A stretch of DNA of 64,000 nucleotides from positions 24,366 to 88,365 of the forward strand of contig CAKSVR010000004.1 in the NCBI GenBank assembly GCA_934504345.1, given 5' to 3'. The notes beneath the pieces were generated by a model, which searched no databases, had not been told where the DNA came from, and saw only the letters and a list, made by a program, of their open reading frames with translations. The translations under genes were made by a program, and so were the position numbers. This stretch comes from an uncultured Agathobaculum sp. (GTDB lineage: Bacteria; Bacillota; Clostridia; Oscillospirales; Butyricicoccaceae). Below are positions 26,356 through 34,382 of the stretch, piece after piece (within the stretch, counting starts at the first letter, position 1; each line of letters begins with the position of its first letter).

Positions 26356-28110
26356 TTAAAGAATCTTCGTTACATCCTCCGCGATCTGCTCTGCGGTGAG
26401 GTGATTCTCCTCCAGTACCTCGTTGACGTCATAGCGGTCGAGAAACTCCTTTTTCAGGCCGAAGTTCAGCACCTTAACGTCGGAATCACCGTAGAACCGC
26501 GCGATCTTCTCGCCGAAGCCGCCGTCGAGCACGCCGTCCTCGAGGGTGATGACAACATCGTGGTCAGCCTTGAGGCTTTCCAGCAGGTCAGCATCCACGC
26601 CGGTGATATAATACGGGTTGATAAGGGTGGGATGCACACCGGTCTTTTTCCGGATGAGCGCTGCGGCCTGTTCACCGAGCGGGTAGAACGAGCCCAGACC
26701 GATGACAGCGACCTTTGCGCCCTTTTCCTTGACCTCGTAGGTGTTCAGTCTGCCGAAGTCCTTGGTGACAGCCTTGCCGTCGGAAACGAGCGGGCCGCCC
26801 GGCATACGGATAACGACCGGATGCTCGTTCTGCTCGATGCTCCAGTCGAGCATCGCCAGATATTCCTCCTTGGTGGTCGGTGCGAGGTAAACGAGGTTGG
26901 GGATGTTCGCCAGCATGGGGATGTCGTACAGGCCGAGGTGGGTCACATCGTTCATGCCGTAAACCGAGCCCCATGCAACGATGATGGTCGCCGCATTGTT
27001 GTTGATGCACAGATCCTGCGAGATCTGGTCGTAGGCGCGCTGAATGAACGTGCTGTACACGCCGTAGACCGGCTTGCCGCCGTTCGCCGCAATGCCGGAG
27101 GCCAGCGCGACTGCGTTCTCCTCGGCGATGCCGACATCGATGAACTGCTTCCCGGCCTTTTTACGCATCTCCTCGGTAAAACCGAGCACAGTCGGCGTGC
27201 CGGAGGTGATCATGCACACGGACGGGTCAGCCTGCATCTTCTTCAGCATAAAGTCGAGCGTGATGCTCTCGAAGCACTCGCCGCTCATATCCATCAGCGG
27301 TTCGCCGGTTTCCGGATGGAACGGGCCGCAGTAGTGCCATTCCTCCCTGTGCTGCTCGGCAGGCGCATAGCCCTTGCCTTTCTGGGTGACGATGTGGACA
27401 ACGACCGGCTTTTTGGTGTCCTTGACGGCCTTGAACGCCTCAATGAGCGAAGCAACATCGTTGCCGTCGGCCACAAAGCGGTAATCCAGACCCATCGCAC
27501 GGAACAGGTTGCACGCGGCCTTGCCGTTCGTTTCGCGCAGCAGGCGCAGATTCTGATACAGGCCGCCGTGGTTCTCAGCGATGGACATATCATTGTCATT
27601 GACAAGGATGATGAGGTTGCCGTCCAGCTCGGCCGCATAGTCGAGCGCTTCGAGCGCTTCGCCGCCGCTGAGCGAACCGTCGCCGATGATGGCTACCACA
27701 TTGCCGTCCTCGCCTTTGAGGTCGCGGCCTTTCGCCAGACCGCACGCAAGGCTCACCGAGGTGGATGTGTGGCCGATGGTGAAGTGGTCGTGCTCGCTCT
27801 CGTGCGGGTTGCTGTAACCGGAAACGTCGTCGTAGTGCTCCTCGTACAGGAAGGCATCCTTACGTCCGGTCAGCATCTTGTGCGGATAGGACTGGTGGGA
27901 AACGTCGAACACGAACTTGTCTTTCGGGGATTCAAAAACGCAGTGCAGCGCAATGGTGGCCTCCACCATGCCGAAGTTCGGGCCGAAATGGCCGCCGTGA
28001 CGGCTCAGCTTGGTCAGCAGCGCCTCGCGCATCTCGTCTGCAAGGACGTGCAACTGCTCGATGTTCAGCTTTTTCACATCAGCAGGGCCGTTGATGTTCT
28101 CAATATACAT
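26356..28110 (-). CDS. dxs: 1-deoxy-D-xylulose-5-phosphate synthase
   Basis: This 584-residue thiamine-diphosphate enzyme joins pyruvate and glyceraldehyde 3-phosphate to make DXP, the entry to non-mevalonate isoprenoid synthesis and a precursor of thiazole and pyridoxal. It shows SRHGGHFGPNFGMVEATIALH, GHTSTSVSLACGLAKGRDL, the TPP motif IIGDGSLSGGEALEAL to NDNDMSI, and a transketolase central domain (ASGIAANGGKPVYGVYSTF) with YLAPTTKEEYLAML. It is about 40 residues shorter than E. coli Dxs. AGGAGG precedes the ATG. A link to the thiG/thiH genes, which also need DXP, is plausible. Confidence 0.9.
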   Translation of the reverse strand: MYIENINGPADVKKLNIEQLHVLADEMREALLTKLSRHGGHFGPNFGMVEATIALHCVFESPKDKFVFDVSHQSYPHKMLTGRKDAFLYEEHYDDVSGYSNPHESEHDHFTIGHTSTSVSLACGLAKGRDLKGEDGNVVAIIGDGSLSGGEALEALDYAAELDGNLIILVNDNDMSIAENHGGLYQNLRLLRETNGKAACNLFRAMGLDYRFVADGNDVASLIEAFKAVKDTKKPVVVHIVTQKGKGYAPAEQHREEWHYCGPFHPETGEPLMDMSGECFESITLDFMLKKMQADPSVCMITSGTPTVLGFTEEMRKKAGKQFIDVGIAEENAVALASGIAANGGKPVYGVYSTFIQRAYDQISQDLCINNNAATIIVAWGSVYGMNDVTHLGLYDIPMLANIPNLVYLAPTTKEEYLAMLDWSIEQNEHPVVIRMPGGPLVSDGKAVTKDFGRLNTYEVKEKGAKVAVIGLGSFYPLGEQAAALIRKKTGVHPTLINPYYITGVDADLLESLKADHDVVITLEDGVLDGGFGEKIARFYGDSDVKVLNFGLKKEFLDRYDVNEVLEENHLTAEQIAEDVTKIL

Positions 28111-28193
28111 GGTTTTCCTCCTGAATTTTTTTCTAAGGCTACTCTATCACTTGGAGTATGCTCTAAGTCAAGCGCTTTTGCGAAAAAATACGC

Positions 28194-28229
28194 AAAAAAA
28201 TAAGAGCACCTTTCACAAGGTGCTCTTAC
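28194..28229 (-). terminator. Intrinsic terminator after the zinc-ribbon gene
   Basis: In the minus direction TAAGAGCACC pairs with GGTGCTCTTA, and the stem is followed by ATTTTTTT. Confidence 0.93.
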
Positions 28230-28233
28230 GCGC

Positions 28234-28695
28234 TCACAGAGCGGCTGAGAACACTTCTCCGCCGACCGTCCAGTAAACCGTGCCGTCCTGCACATACAGA
28301 TTCTCGGCGCTGCGCTTGCAGCCTGCATGGAGAAAATCCGCCGTGCCGTCGGTGTTCAGCCGATAGAGATTGTAGCCGAAATCCTCGGCATTGCGGTAAC
28401 GCGCGGTGTGCCCGAACACGAAACCGACCATCGTGCCATCGTCAAGGGCGGCATAGTTGGTGAAGTCAAAGCCCGCATACGGTGTCGCGCCGAGCTCGGA
28501 CTGCTTCATCAGCGCCCGTTCACGCTGGTAGGCAGGGGATTCGAGGTAGGCCATGCTGTTGGGATACAGCATCGTATACGAGGGATATTTTTTGCCGGAG
28601 GCGGCTTTCCGGCCGATCTCTCCGACCTTTGTGCCGCAGCTCATGCAGAATTTCGCGCCGTCCGGCAGTTCTGTGCCGCAGTTCATGCAAAACAT
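28234..28695 (-). CDS. Zinc-ribbon protein of unknown function
   Basis: This 153-residue protein begins with a short zinc ribbon (FCMNCGTELPDGAKFCMSCG, two CxxC pairs at residues 3-6 and 17-20). A linker and a roughly 110-residue C-terminal region follow, with beta-propeller-like phrases (NLYRLNTDGTADFLH, NLYVQDGTVYWTVGG) resembling DUF5050-type repeats that were not fully recognised. There is no membrane span or signal peptide. It stands alone between dxs and a histidine kinase with its own terminator. The function is unknown. Confidence 0.7.
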   Translation of the reverse strand: MFCMNCGTELPDGAKFCMSCGTKVGEIGRKAASGKKYPSYTMLYPNSMAYLESPAYQRERALMKQSELGATPYAGFDFTNYAALDDGTMVGFVFGHTARYRNAEDFGYNLYRLNTDGTADFLHAGCKRSAENLYVQDGTVYWTVGGEVFSAAL

Positions 28696-28753
28696 AGTCG
28701 ATCGCTCCTTTTCCTATAAGTATATCGAGCGGGAGCGGGCTTGTCAATTCGGG

Positions 28754-30022
28754 TCAGTCCGCGATGTCCTGAAGCAGCACAGAGAGGGTAAAGACCTGTT
28801 CCTCCCAGTGCCAGGTCAGCATACCGTGCGCCTGTTCGGCGGTCTGCCGCATGGATTTGATGCCGTAGCCGTGCGCGGCGGCATCGGCCTTGGTGGTGAG
28901 CAGGGCATCGCCGATGGCCTTGACGGGCCGGTCGGCGGCGTTGGTGACGATGAGCGACACCATGCGGCCTTTCTGGCCAATCTGCACCTTGATGAACGGC
29001 TTTGCGCTGTGCGCGCAGGCTTCGACGGCGTTGTCGAGCGCACCGGCCAGAATGAATGCGAGCTGCGGCTGCTCGATGTGCTCCAGCTCAAGCAGAGCGA
29101 TGTGGAGGTCAAACGGGATCTCGGGGTGCTCGGCCATCTTCGCGGACAAAACGGCATCGATGAACGGCATACCGTTGTCGATCATTTTAGAGGGCTGAAG
29201 TTTTTCCTGAAATTTTGCAATGTATTGGGACAGCTTTTCCATCTCGCCGACCTCGATGTAGCTGCGGACATTGAGCAGAATGTTTTTCAGATCGTGTCGC
29301 TGCACCGCGACCTGCCGGTTGGCCTCGTAGAGGGCGGTATAGTGCTGTACCTGATCCTGCTGCATCTCGCGGAGGTGGGCAAGCTGCATCCGCTCACGCT
29401 GCACGCGCAGCTGGTCGTTCCAGAGATATAGACAGCCTGCAATCGCGGCAATCAGCAGCGCACAAAGGATAAGGGCAGGAACAAGATAAGCGGTGTCAGT
29501 GAACGTAACGACCAACTCGATTACGCTATAAACCAGCACCATGATCAGGAACAGGATAAATGCAGTCATTTGGGGACGATGCTTTTTGAAAAATTTCATA
29601 AGCTGTAAGGCGATAAAAAGATAAAGCGCCTCAAAAACCGAACCGCCAACTGCAATCAAAGCGAAATAGACGGTGGTGTCGGCCTGCACCATGCCGATAG
29701 GGGTGAACATACGCGCGATTAAAAAGCTGGTGCCCTCGGCAATTACCGCAATAACATAAATCGAAAAAGAAATAAAGAAACGGTAAAGCCAAGGTTCACG
29801 ATAGCAGAAAGTGAACAGAAAGATAGCCGCGATAGATGTCAGAGAGTTGATGATAAGGTTATAGGATACCTCTGTTTGCAGTGTGATGAGCAATCCGGAA
29901 AAAAGCGCAAGCAGAAGCATCACGGGTGATGGAATATTTTTTCGTTGCAGAACTCTGTCTAAACAAAGCCATTCGATGATATTCGGGACGAACGCAGAAA
30001 TTGCATAACCTAAAGTCTGCAT
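28754..30022 (-). CDS. GHKL-type sensor histidine kinase (AgrC/ComD-like)
   Basis: This 422-residue membrane sensor starts at ATG 30022 after AAAGGAG. About six hydrophobic spans occupy the first 200 residues. A coiled coil (LRVQRERMQLAHLREMQQDQ) leads to the phosphoacceptor His in VQRHDLKNILLNVRSY near residue 240, an N-box with LDNAVEAC near 330, and a C-terminal G-box (AAHGYGIKSMRQTAEQ). This is the architecture of peptide-sensing HPK10 kinases. No LytTR response regulator or signal peptide gene is adjacent, so the partner lies elsewhere. Confidence 0.88.
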   Translation of the reverse strand: MQTLGYAISAFVPNIIEWLCLDRVLQRKNIPSPVMLLLALFSGLLITLQTEVSYNLIINSLTSIAAIFLFTFCYREPWLYRFFISFSIYVIAVIAEGTSFLIARMFTPIGMVQADTTVYFALIAVGGSVFEALYLFIALQLMKFFKKHRPQMTAFILFLIMVLVYSVIELVVTFTDTAYLVPALILCALLIAAIAGCLYLWNDQLRVQRERMQLAHLREMQQDQVQHYTALYEANRQVAVQRHDLKNILLNVRSYIEVGEMEKLSQYIAKFQEKLQPSKMIDNGMPFIDAVLSAKMAEHPEIPFDLHIALLELEHIEQPQLAFILAGALDNAVEACAHSAKPFIKVQIGQKGRMVSLIVTNAADRPVKAIGDALLTTKADAAAHGYGIKSMRQTAEQAHGMLTWHWEEQVFTLSVLLQDIAD

Positions 30023-30147
30023 GAACAAATCTCCTTTATATGGGTATCAATCCCATTATACCGTGCAGGAGAGGGTTTCCAATAGACACTTTTGCACGGA
30101 AAGCCGACACTTTTGCATCTGCCGCAGGTGCAATCCACTGAATACAA

Positions 30148-30183
30148 GAAAAAACCGTCTTTTCAAAGAAAAGACGGTTTTCA
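30148..30183 (-). terminator. Terminator after tRNA-Gln
   Basis: AAAACCGTCTTTTC pairs with GAAAAGACGGTTTT (14 pairs, three-base loop) and is followed on the minus strand by TTCTTG. It lies just beyond the 3' end of the tRNA. Confidence 0.85.
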
Positions 30184-30184
30184 G

Positions 30185-30258
30185 TGGCAGCCGAAGAAGG
30201 ATTCGAACCCTCACAAACAGAGTCAGAGTCTGTCGTGCTACCTTTACACAATTCGGCT
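30185..30258 (-). tRNA. tRNA-Gln (anticodon CUG)
   Basis: The minus strand folds as a cloverleaf. The acceptor AGCCGAA pairs with TTCGGCT, followed by discriminator G and encoded CCA. The D-stem is GTG/CAC. The anticodon stem is ACAGA/TCTGT around loop CTCTGAC, giving anticodon CTG. The T-stem is GAGGG with CCTTC around TTCGAAT. All stems close, with wobble pairs only. Confidence 0.95.
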
Positions 30259-30393
30259 ATTTATTAAGTTTTGCTGTCGTTTTTGATGTCTTATCGCTGA
30301 CGACTTGTTTAGTATATATCAGAAACCCGATTTCGTCAACCCTTTTTTTAAAATTTTTTGAAAAAACTTTTCGAGGAGGAAAACCGCCGGTTT

Positions 30394-31110
30394 TCACGGC
30401 GGCCGTCCCTCGCGCTCGAGTGCCTCACGGAGCTTCTCTAAGGCCCGTTTTTCGATGCGCGAAACATAGCTGCGGGAGATGCCGAGCTGTGCTGCGATCT
30501 CGCGCTGCGGCAGGGGAGCGGCCAGCCCGATGCCGTACCGCAGCCGGATGATCTCGCGCTCACGCGGCGACAGACAGCCCGCCAGCGCGCGGTGCATCGC
30601 GTGGTAGCGGTCCTGTTCCTCGACGGCGGTCAGGCCGCTGTCCTCGCAGCTGATGACATCCTGAAGCGCCAGCGCGTTGCCGTCGCCGTCGCTCTCCAGC
30701 GTGTCCGACAGCGACAGCTCGCCCGCACTCTTGCGCTTCTGCCGGAAATACATCAGCAGCTCGTTCTGGATGCACTTGGAGGCGTAGGTCGCCAGCCGGA
30801 TATTCCGGTCGGCCTTGAACGTGTTCACTGCCTTGATGAGCCCGATCGTCCCGATGGAGAGCAGGTCGTCCTGCTCGGCGCTGGCGGCGTAATACTTCTT
30901 TACAATGTGTGCCACCAGCCGCAGATTGTGCTCGATCAGCTTCTCGCGGGCTTTTTCGTCGCCGTCCTGCTGCATCCGGCGCAGCAGCGCGGCCTCCTCA
31001 TCGGGCGTGAGCGGCTTGGGAAACGACCCGTCCGCGCCCTGTACGCGCAGCACAAAGAAGAAAAACGCGCCGCCGAGCGCAAATAACGCAGGAAACAGCA
31101 TGGAGAGCAC
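30394..31110 (-). CDS. sigK: Sporulation sigma factor pro-sigma-K
   Basis: This 238-residue sigma factor has the hydrophobic pro-sequence typical of pro-sigma-K (FPALFALGGAFFFFVLRV), then GSFPKPLTPDEEAALLRRM. Region 2 contains KLIEHNLRLVAHIVKKYY and LLSIGTIGLIKAVNTFK; region 4 contains LSPREREIIRLRYGIG and REIAAQLGISRSYVSRIEKRA. It directs late mother-cell gene expression during sporulation. The gene is in one piece, with no skin-type insertion. It shows that the organism has, or recently had, the capacity to sporulate. Confidence 0.94.
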   Translation of the reverse strand: MLSMLFPALFALGGAFFFFVLRVQGADGSFPKPLTPDEEAALLRRMQQDGDEKAREKLIEHNLRLVAHIVKKYYAASAEQDDLLSIGTIGLIKAVNTFKADRNIRLATYASKCIQNELLMYFRQKRKSAGELSLSDTLESDGDGNALALQDVISCEDSGLTAVEEQDRYHAMHRALAGCLSPREREIIRLRYGIGLAAPLPQREIAAQLGISRSYVSRIEKRALEKLREALEREGRPP

Positions 31111-31178
31111 CTCATTTCAGTAGAATAGTCCCATTTTATTCTTCTGCCGCGCGGAATAGCACAGACAAAATATAGGGC

Positions 31179-31207
31179 TTGTAATTTGACAGGAAATCCA
31201 GTATAAT
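31179..31207 (+). promoter_or_regulatory. Promoter of yajC and the SCIFF cluster
   Basis: TTGTAA (31179-31184) and a perfect TATAAT (31202-31207) are 17 bases apart, 42 bases upstream of yajC, whose start is preceded by GGGAGGTG. Confidence 0.7.
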
Positions 31208-31248
31208 ATAGTGAGTATTTACAGCAAAATGCATAGGGAGGTGTAACC

Positions 31249-31602
31249 ATGGTTATGGCATTGGACAAAATGCCGGCTCTGTCGGATTACGGCACAATCA
31301 TCGCGCAGTTTCTGCCGTTTGTAGTGCTGATCGTCGTATTCTACTTTTTCCTGATCCGTCCGCAGCGCAAGCGCGACAAGCAGGAGCGTGATATGCGTAA
31401 CTCCATCGAGATCGGTGACGAGATCTCCACCATCGGTGGTTTCATTGGCCGCGTTGTCAGCATCAAGGACGACGTTCTGGTCATCGAGTCTTCGAGCGAC
31501 CGCACGAAGCTCAAGATCTACCGCTGGGCTATCCGCGGTAAGGAGGCTCCGGCGACCGAATCGGTCGAGGCGCCCAAGGAAGCAAAGAAGGACGCAAAGT
31601 AA
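31249..31602 (+). CDS. yajC: Preprotein translocase subunit YajC
   Basis: This 117-residue protein has one N-terminal membrane span (FLPFVVLIVVFYFFLIRPQRKR) ending in the family's IRPQRKRDKQ motif, then a small cytoplasmic domain with IEIGDEISTIGGFIGRVVSIK. YajC is an accessory subunit of the Sec translocase with SecDF. In Clostridia it commonly precedes the SCIFF peptide genes, as here. It is the likely first gene of the cluster. Confidence 0.95.
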   Translation: MVMALDKMPALSDYGTIIAQFLPFVVLIVVFYFFLIRPQRKRDKQERDMRNSIEIGDEISTIGGFIGRVVSIKDDVLVIESSSDRTKLKIYRWAIRGKEAPATESVEAPKEAKKDAK

Positions 31603-31660
31603 TAACCCCATTTCTTGCCGAATACCATGATACAGATCAAGTTCGGCGGGAGGCTATGAA

Positions 31661-32077
31661 ATGATGAGAAAAACCACTGAGGGTCAGTCGCCGGCTGGCA
31701 TTCTGCTGCCGTCGGTGCTCACCGGATTGCTTACGACCCTGCTGCTCATGCTGATCGGCGCGGTGCTCGTTTACCGCGGCGCACTGGCAGAGGGAGCGAC
31801 CGCGCCCTGTGCGCTGGTGTTCCTTGCAGCCGGCAGTGCGCTGGCCGCACTGATCGCTGCAAAGCGTGCGGAGGCGAACCAGTTTTACTGGTCGCTCGGC
31901 GCGGGATCTGCGGTTTTTCTGGTCCTGCTGATCGCTGCGGTACTGCCGCTCGGTCAGCCCATCCACGTTGTACGCACGGTGGTCAGCCTGCTCTGCACAC
32001 TGATCGCCTCGGCACTGGGCGGCTTCGTCGGTGCCAATATGCGGAAAAAGAAGCGATACAGTCACATCAAAAAATAG
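31661..32077 (+). CDS. SCIFF-linked four-span membrane protein (TIGR04086-like)
   Basis: This 138-residue protein is almost entirely hydrophobic, with about four spans (LTTLLLMLIGAVLVYRGAL, FLAAGSALAALIAA, AVFLVLLIAAVLPLG, LLCTLIASALGGFVGANM) and a basic tail (RKKKRYSHIKK). As I recall, family TIGR04086 has this size and shape and usually lies beside SCIFF peptide genes; the position directly before the peptide fits. A role in handling or exporting the peptide is possible but unproven. GGGAGG precedes the ATG. Confidence 0.72.
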   Translation: MMRKTTEGQSPAGILLPSVLTGLLTTLLLMLIGAVLVYRGALAEGATAPCALVFLAAGSALAALIAAKRAEANQFYWSLGAGSAVFLVLLIAAVLPLGQPIHVVRTVVSLLCTLIASALGGFVGANMRKKKRYSHIKK

Positions 32078-32089
32078 GAGGGAAATCAC

Positions 32090-32233
32090 ATGAAGCATAT
32101 TTCTACCCTGACTTCTGCTACCCTGAAGCAGACCGCTGCACACGGCGGCTGCGGCGAGTGCCAGACTTCCTGCCAGTCTGCCTGCAAGACCTCTTGCACC
32201 GTAGCAAACCAGAAGTGCGAGCACGCGAAGTAA
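32090..32233 (+). CDS. scfA: SCIFF ranthipeptide precursor (six cysteines in forty-five residues)
   Basis: This 47-residue peptide was read directly from the sequence. It begins MKHISTLTSATLKQTAA, and a C-terminal core carries six Cys at positions 21, 24, 28, 32, 36 and 43 (CQTSCQSACKTSCTV). This matches the conserved SCIFF family of Clostridia. The maturase next door links Cys side chains to residue carbons as thioethers. Studies in other Clostridia connect such ranthipeptides to population-level signalling; here that is inference. TAGGAGG precedes the ATG, 12 bases after the membrane gene. A GC-rich hairpin follows. Confidence 0.95.
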   Translation: MKHISTLTSATLKQTAAHGGCGECQTSCQSACKTSCTVANQKCEHAK

Positions 32234-32255
32234 ATCGCTGCTGAAAAGGCAAAAG

Positions 32256-32285
32256 CAAGGCGCGCCTCAGGGTGCGCCTTGTTCC
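32256..32285 (+). terminator. Leaky hairpin between peptide and maturase genes
   Basis: CAAGGCGCGCC pairs with GGTGCGCCTTG (11 pairs, one G-T) around TCAG, followed by only a weak T stretch. Such partial terminators let precursor mRNA exceed enzyme mRNA, which fits a peptide/maturase pair. Confidence 0.65.
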
Positions 32286-32305
32286 TGTATATCGGAGGAA
32301 AATAA

Positions 32306-33685
32306 ATGATTCATCGTTATCAGAAAAAAGGGCTGAATTTCGTGCTCGATGTCAACTCGGGCGCGGTACATCTGCTCGATGACATCAGCTATGCAGTGTC
32401 CGGACTGCTGGATGAGAACATGGAGGATACCTGCCCGCAGAGCATCGTCGAGGCGCTGCCGCAGTACACCGCCGAGGACGTCCGCGAGGCCTATGACGAG
32501 CTGTACGAGCTGAAAAAGGCCGGTCAGCTGTTCGCGCAGGATGATTACATTGACGTAAGCCGCTACATTCCGGTGAATGCACCGGTCAAGGCATTGTGCC
32601 TGCACGTCGCGCACGACTGTAATCTTCGCTGCAAATACTGCTTTGCATCCACCGGCGACTTTGGTCAGGGCCGCAAGATCATGCCGCCCGAGATCGCCAA
32701 GAAGGCCATCGATTTCGTTATCGCGCGTTCCGGCGTGCGTCACAACATCGAGGTCGATTTCTTCGGCGGCGAGCCGCTCATGGCGTGGGATACCGTAACG
32801 CAGACGGTCGATTATGCCCGCAGCCTTGAGGAGAAGTATAACAAGAAGTTCCGCTTTACCATCACCACCAACGGCCTGCTGCTCGATGCGGACAAGCGCA
32901 AGTACATCAACGAGAACATGGACAACTGCGTGCTGTCGCTCGATGGCCGCCGTGAGGTCAACGACGAGTTCCGCAAGACGGTTGCCGGCACGGGCAGCTA
33001 CGACACCATCGTGCCCAAGTTCAAGGCGCTGGTGGACGAGCGCGACCCGAACCTCGACTACTACGCACGCGGCACGTTCACCTCGCACAACCTCGACTTT
33101 GCCGAGGACGTGCTGAGCATCGCGGATGCAGGCTTTGACCGCCTTTCCGTCGAGCCGGTAACGGCTGACCCGGGCTGCGGCTACGATCTGACTGAGGCCG
33201 ACCTGCCCAAGATCGAGGCCGAGTACGACCGCCTGACCGACATCATGCTCGAGCGCAAAAAAGAGGGCAAGCCGTTCACGTTCTTCCATTTCATGGTCGA
33301 TCTGGATCAGGGCCCGTGTGTTGTCAAGCGTCTGCGCGGCTGCGGCGCGGGCTACGAGTATGTAGCCGTAACGCCGGACGGCGACATCTATCCCTGCCAC
33401 CAGTTTGTCGGCAAGGAGGAGTTCAAGCAGGGCAGCGTGCTCGACCAGTCCTTCAACATGGACATCGCGCAGAAGTTTGCCGGCATGAACATCTATTCGC
33501 GCCCGAAGTGCCAGAAGTGCTGGGCGAAGTTCTACTGCTCGGGCGGCTGCTCGGCGGCGAACTACAACATGAACCACGATATGAACGACTCCTACGACCT
33601 CGGCTGCGAGATGGAGCGCAAGCGTCTGGAATGTGCAATTTACCTGAAAGCGGTAGACAAAATTTGTGCAAATCAGTCGAAGTGA
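32306..33685 (+). CDS. scfB: SCIFF radical SAM maturase
   Basis: This 459-residue enzyme installs thioether bonds on the SCIFF peptide. The N-terminal region (to about residue 90, FVLDVNSGAVHLLDD onward) resembles the peptide-binding RRE. The radical SAM core has the 4Fe-4S site CNLRCKYCF (near 105-113) and FFGGEPLMAWD. A C-terminal SPASM domain with auxiliary clusters shows CGAGYEYVAVTPDGDIYPCHQ and CQKCWAKFYCSGGC. The order peptide-maturase, with 72 bases containing a leaky hairpin, is the standard SCIFF arrangement. CGGAGG precedes the ATG. Confidence 0.95.
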   Translation: MIHRYQKKGLNFVLDVNSGAVHLLDDISYAVSGLLDENMEDTCPQSIVEALPQYTAEDVREAYDELYELKKAGQLFAQDDYIDVSRYIPVNAPVKALCLHVAHDCNLRCKYCFASTGDFGQGRKIMPPEIAKKAIDFVIARSGVRHNIEVDFFGGEPLMAWDTVTQTVDYARSLEEKYNKKFRFTITTNGLLLDADKRKYINENMDNCVLSLDGRREVNDEFRKTVAGTGSYDTIVPKFKALVDERDPNLDYYARGTFTSHNLDFAEDVLSIADAGFDRLSVEPVTADPGCGYDLTEADLPKIEAEYDRLTDIMLERKKEGKPFTFFHFMVDLDQGPCVVKRLRGCGAGYEYVAVTPDGDIYPCHQFVGKEEFKQGSVLDQSFNMDIAQKFAGMNIYSRPKCQKCWAKFYCSGGCSAANYNMNHDMNDSYDLGCEMERKRLECAIYLKAVDKICANQSK

Positions 33686-33784
33686 CAAATCGTAAAAAGA
33701 TTATGTAAAATCCGTTGCGAAACGAGCGGTTTGTGCGTATAATTGCTCTTGTATTTTGAAATGCCCTGTGAAGGAGATGATATT

Positions 33785-34288
33785 ATGCCGCAGAATGTAC
33801 TGGTATCCGTGCTTGGAGAAGGTGAATACCTTCAGAAGCTGGTTCGCGCCACTCTGGTGAACGAGGTCGTACCGCAGCGCAATCTGTTCCTGTCCGCGAA
33901 GAATGCGGCAGCCTGCAAGGCTGCAGAGGGCTATGACGAAGTTCGCATCTGTGAGGACGAGCAGGCCGCCGTCATCAAGAGCGAGATCGTGCTGCTCACC
34001 GCATCCAAGCGGGAAATGCCGACCGAGCTCGCCATGATCTCGAGCAGCTCGCAGAAGCGCGTGGTGGTTTCCGTGTGCGACAACGAAAAGGTCGATCTGG
34101 CCTATCTGTCCGAGCGCATCGCTGCCGCGACTGAGCTGATCGCCGCTGTGCTGCACCGTGATGAAAACGGCAAGCTGTATGCCACTTACGAATCCAGCAA
34201 AAAGGTACGCCCGTTCCTGCGTAAGCCCTGCGAAGATCTGGTAAACGCCATGTGCGACCTGATCAACGCGGAAGAAGCTGCCCAGTGA
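33785..34288 (+). CDS. Unknown protein with a ProC-like Rossmann half
   Basis: This 167-residue protein starts at ATG 33785 after GAAGGAGATG. The first 110 residues (LVSVLGEGEYLQKLVRATL, VVPQRNLFLSAKN, KSEIVLLTASKREMP, RVVVSVCDNEK) follow the strand-helix order of pyrroline-5-carboxylate reductase's nucleotide-binding domain. The Gly-rich GxGxxG loop is degenerate (LGEGEY) and the C-terminal catalytic domain is missing. It may be a non-catalytic regulator derived from ProC. It ends 20 bases before a perfect inverted repeat that overlaps the next gene's start. The function is unknown. Confidence 0.55.
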   Translation: MPQNVLVSVLGEGEYLQKLVRATLVNEVVPQRNLFLSAKNAAACKAAEGYDEVRICEDEQAAVIKSEIVLLTASKREMPTELAMISSSSQKRVVVSVCDNEKVDLAYLSERIAAATELIAAVLHRDENGKLYATYESSKKVRPFLRKPCEDLVNAMCDLINAEEAAQ

Positions 34289-34308
34289 TCGGGTTCTAAC
34301 CGAACGAA

Positions 34309-34382
34309 ACCGAGAATATGCTGTTCTATGACTTTTCCGAGGGGGAAGACGTATGAACAAACAGCATATTCTCGGTTTTTTT
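34309..34382 (+). promoter_or_regulatory. Perfect 17-base-pair inverted repeat with T tail over a gene start
   Basis: ACCGAGAATATGCTGTT (34309-34325) is exactly complementary to AACAGCATATTCTCGGT (34360-34376), followed by TTTTTT (34377-34382). The loop holds the ribosome site GAGGGGGAAG and the ATG at 34353. The 3' arm is codons 3-8 of the downstream membrane protein. It has the form of an intrinsic terminator and could act as an attenuator or translation switch. Confidence 0.8.

Noticed and set aside
26233..28203. 656-codon plus-strand frame over dxs
   Set aside because: It begins inside a repeat and mirrors a complete Dxs.
28566..28695. Zinc-ribbon protein as a transcription regulator
   Set aside because: Only a short two-CxxC ribbon is present; no DNA-binding domain is visible, so no function was assigned.
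30394..31110. sigK split by a skin-like element
   Set aside because: The frame is continuous from pro-sequence to region 4.
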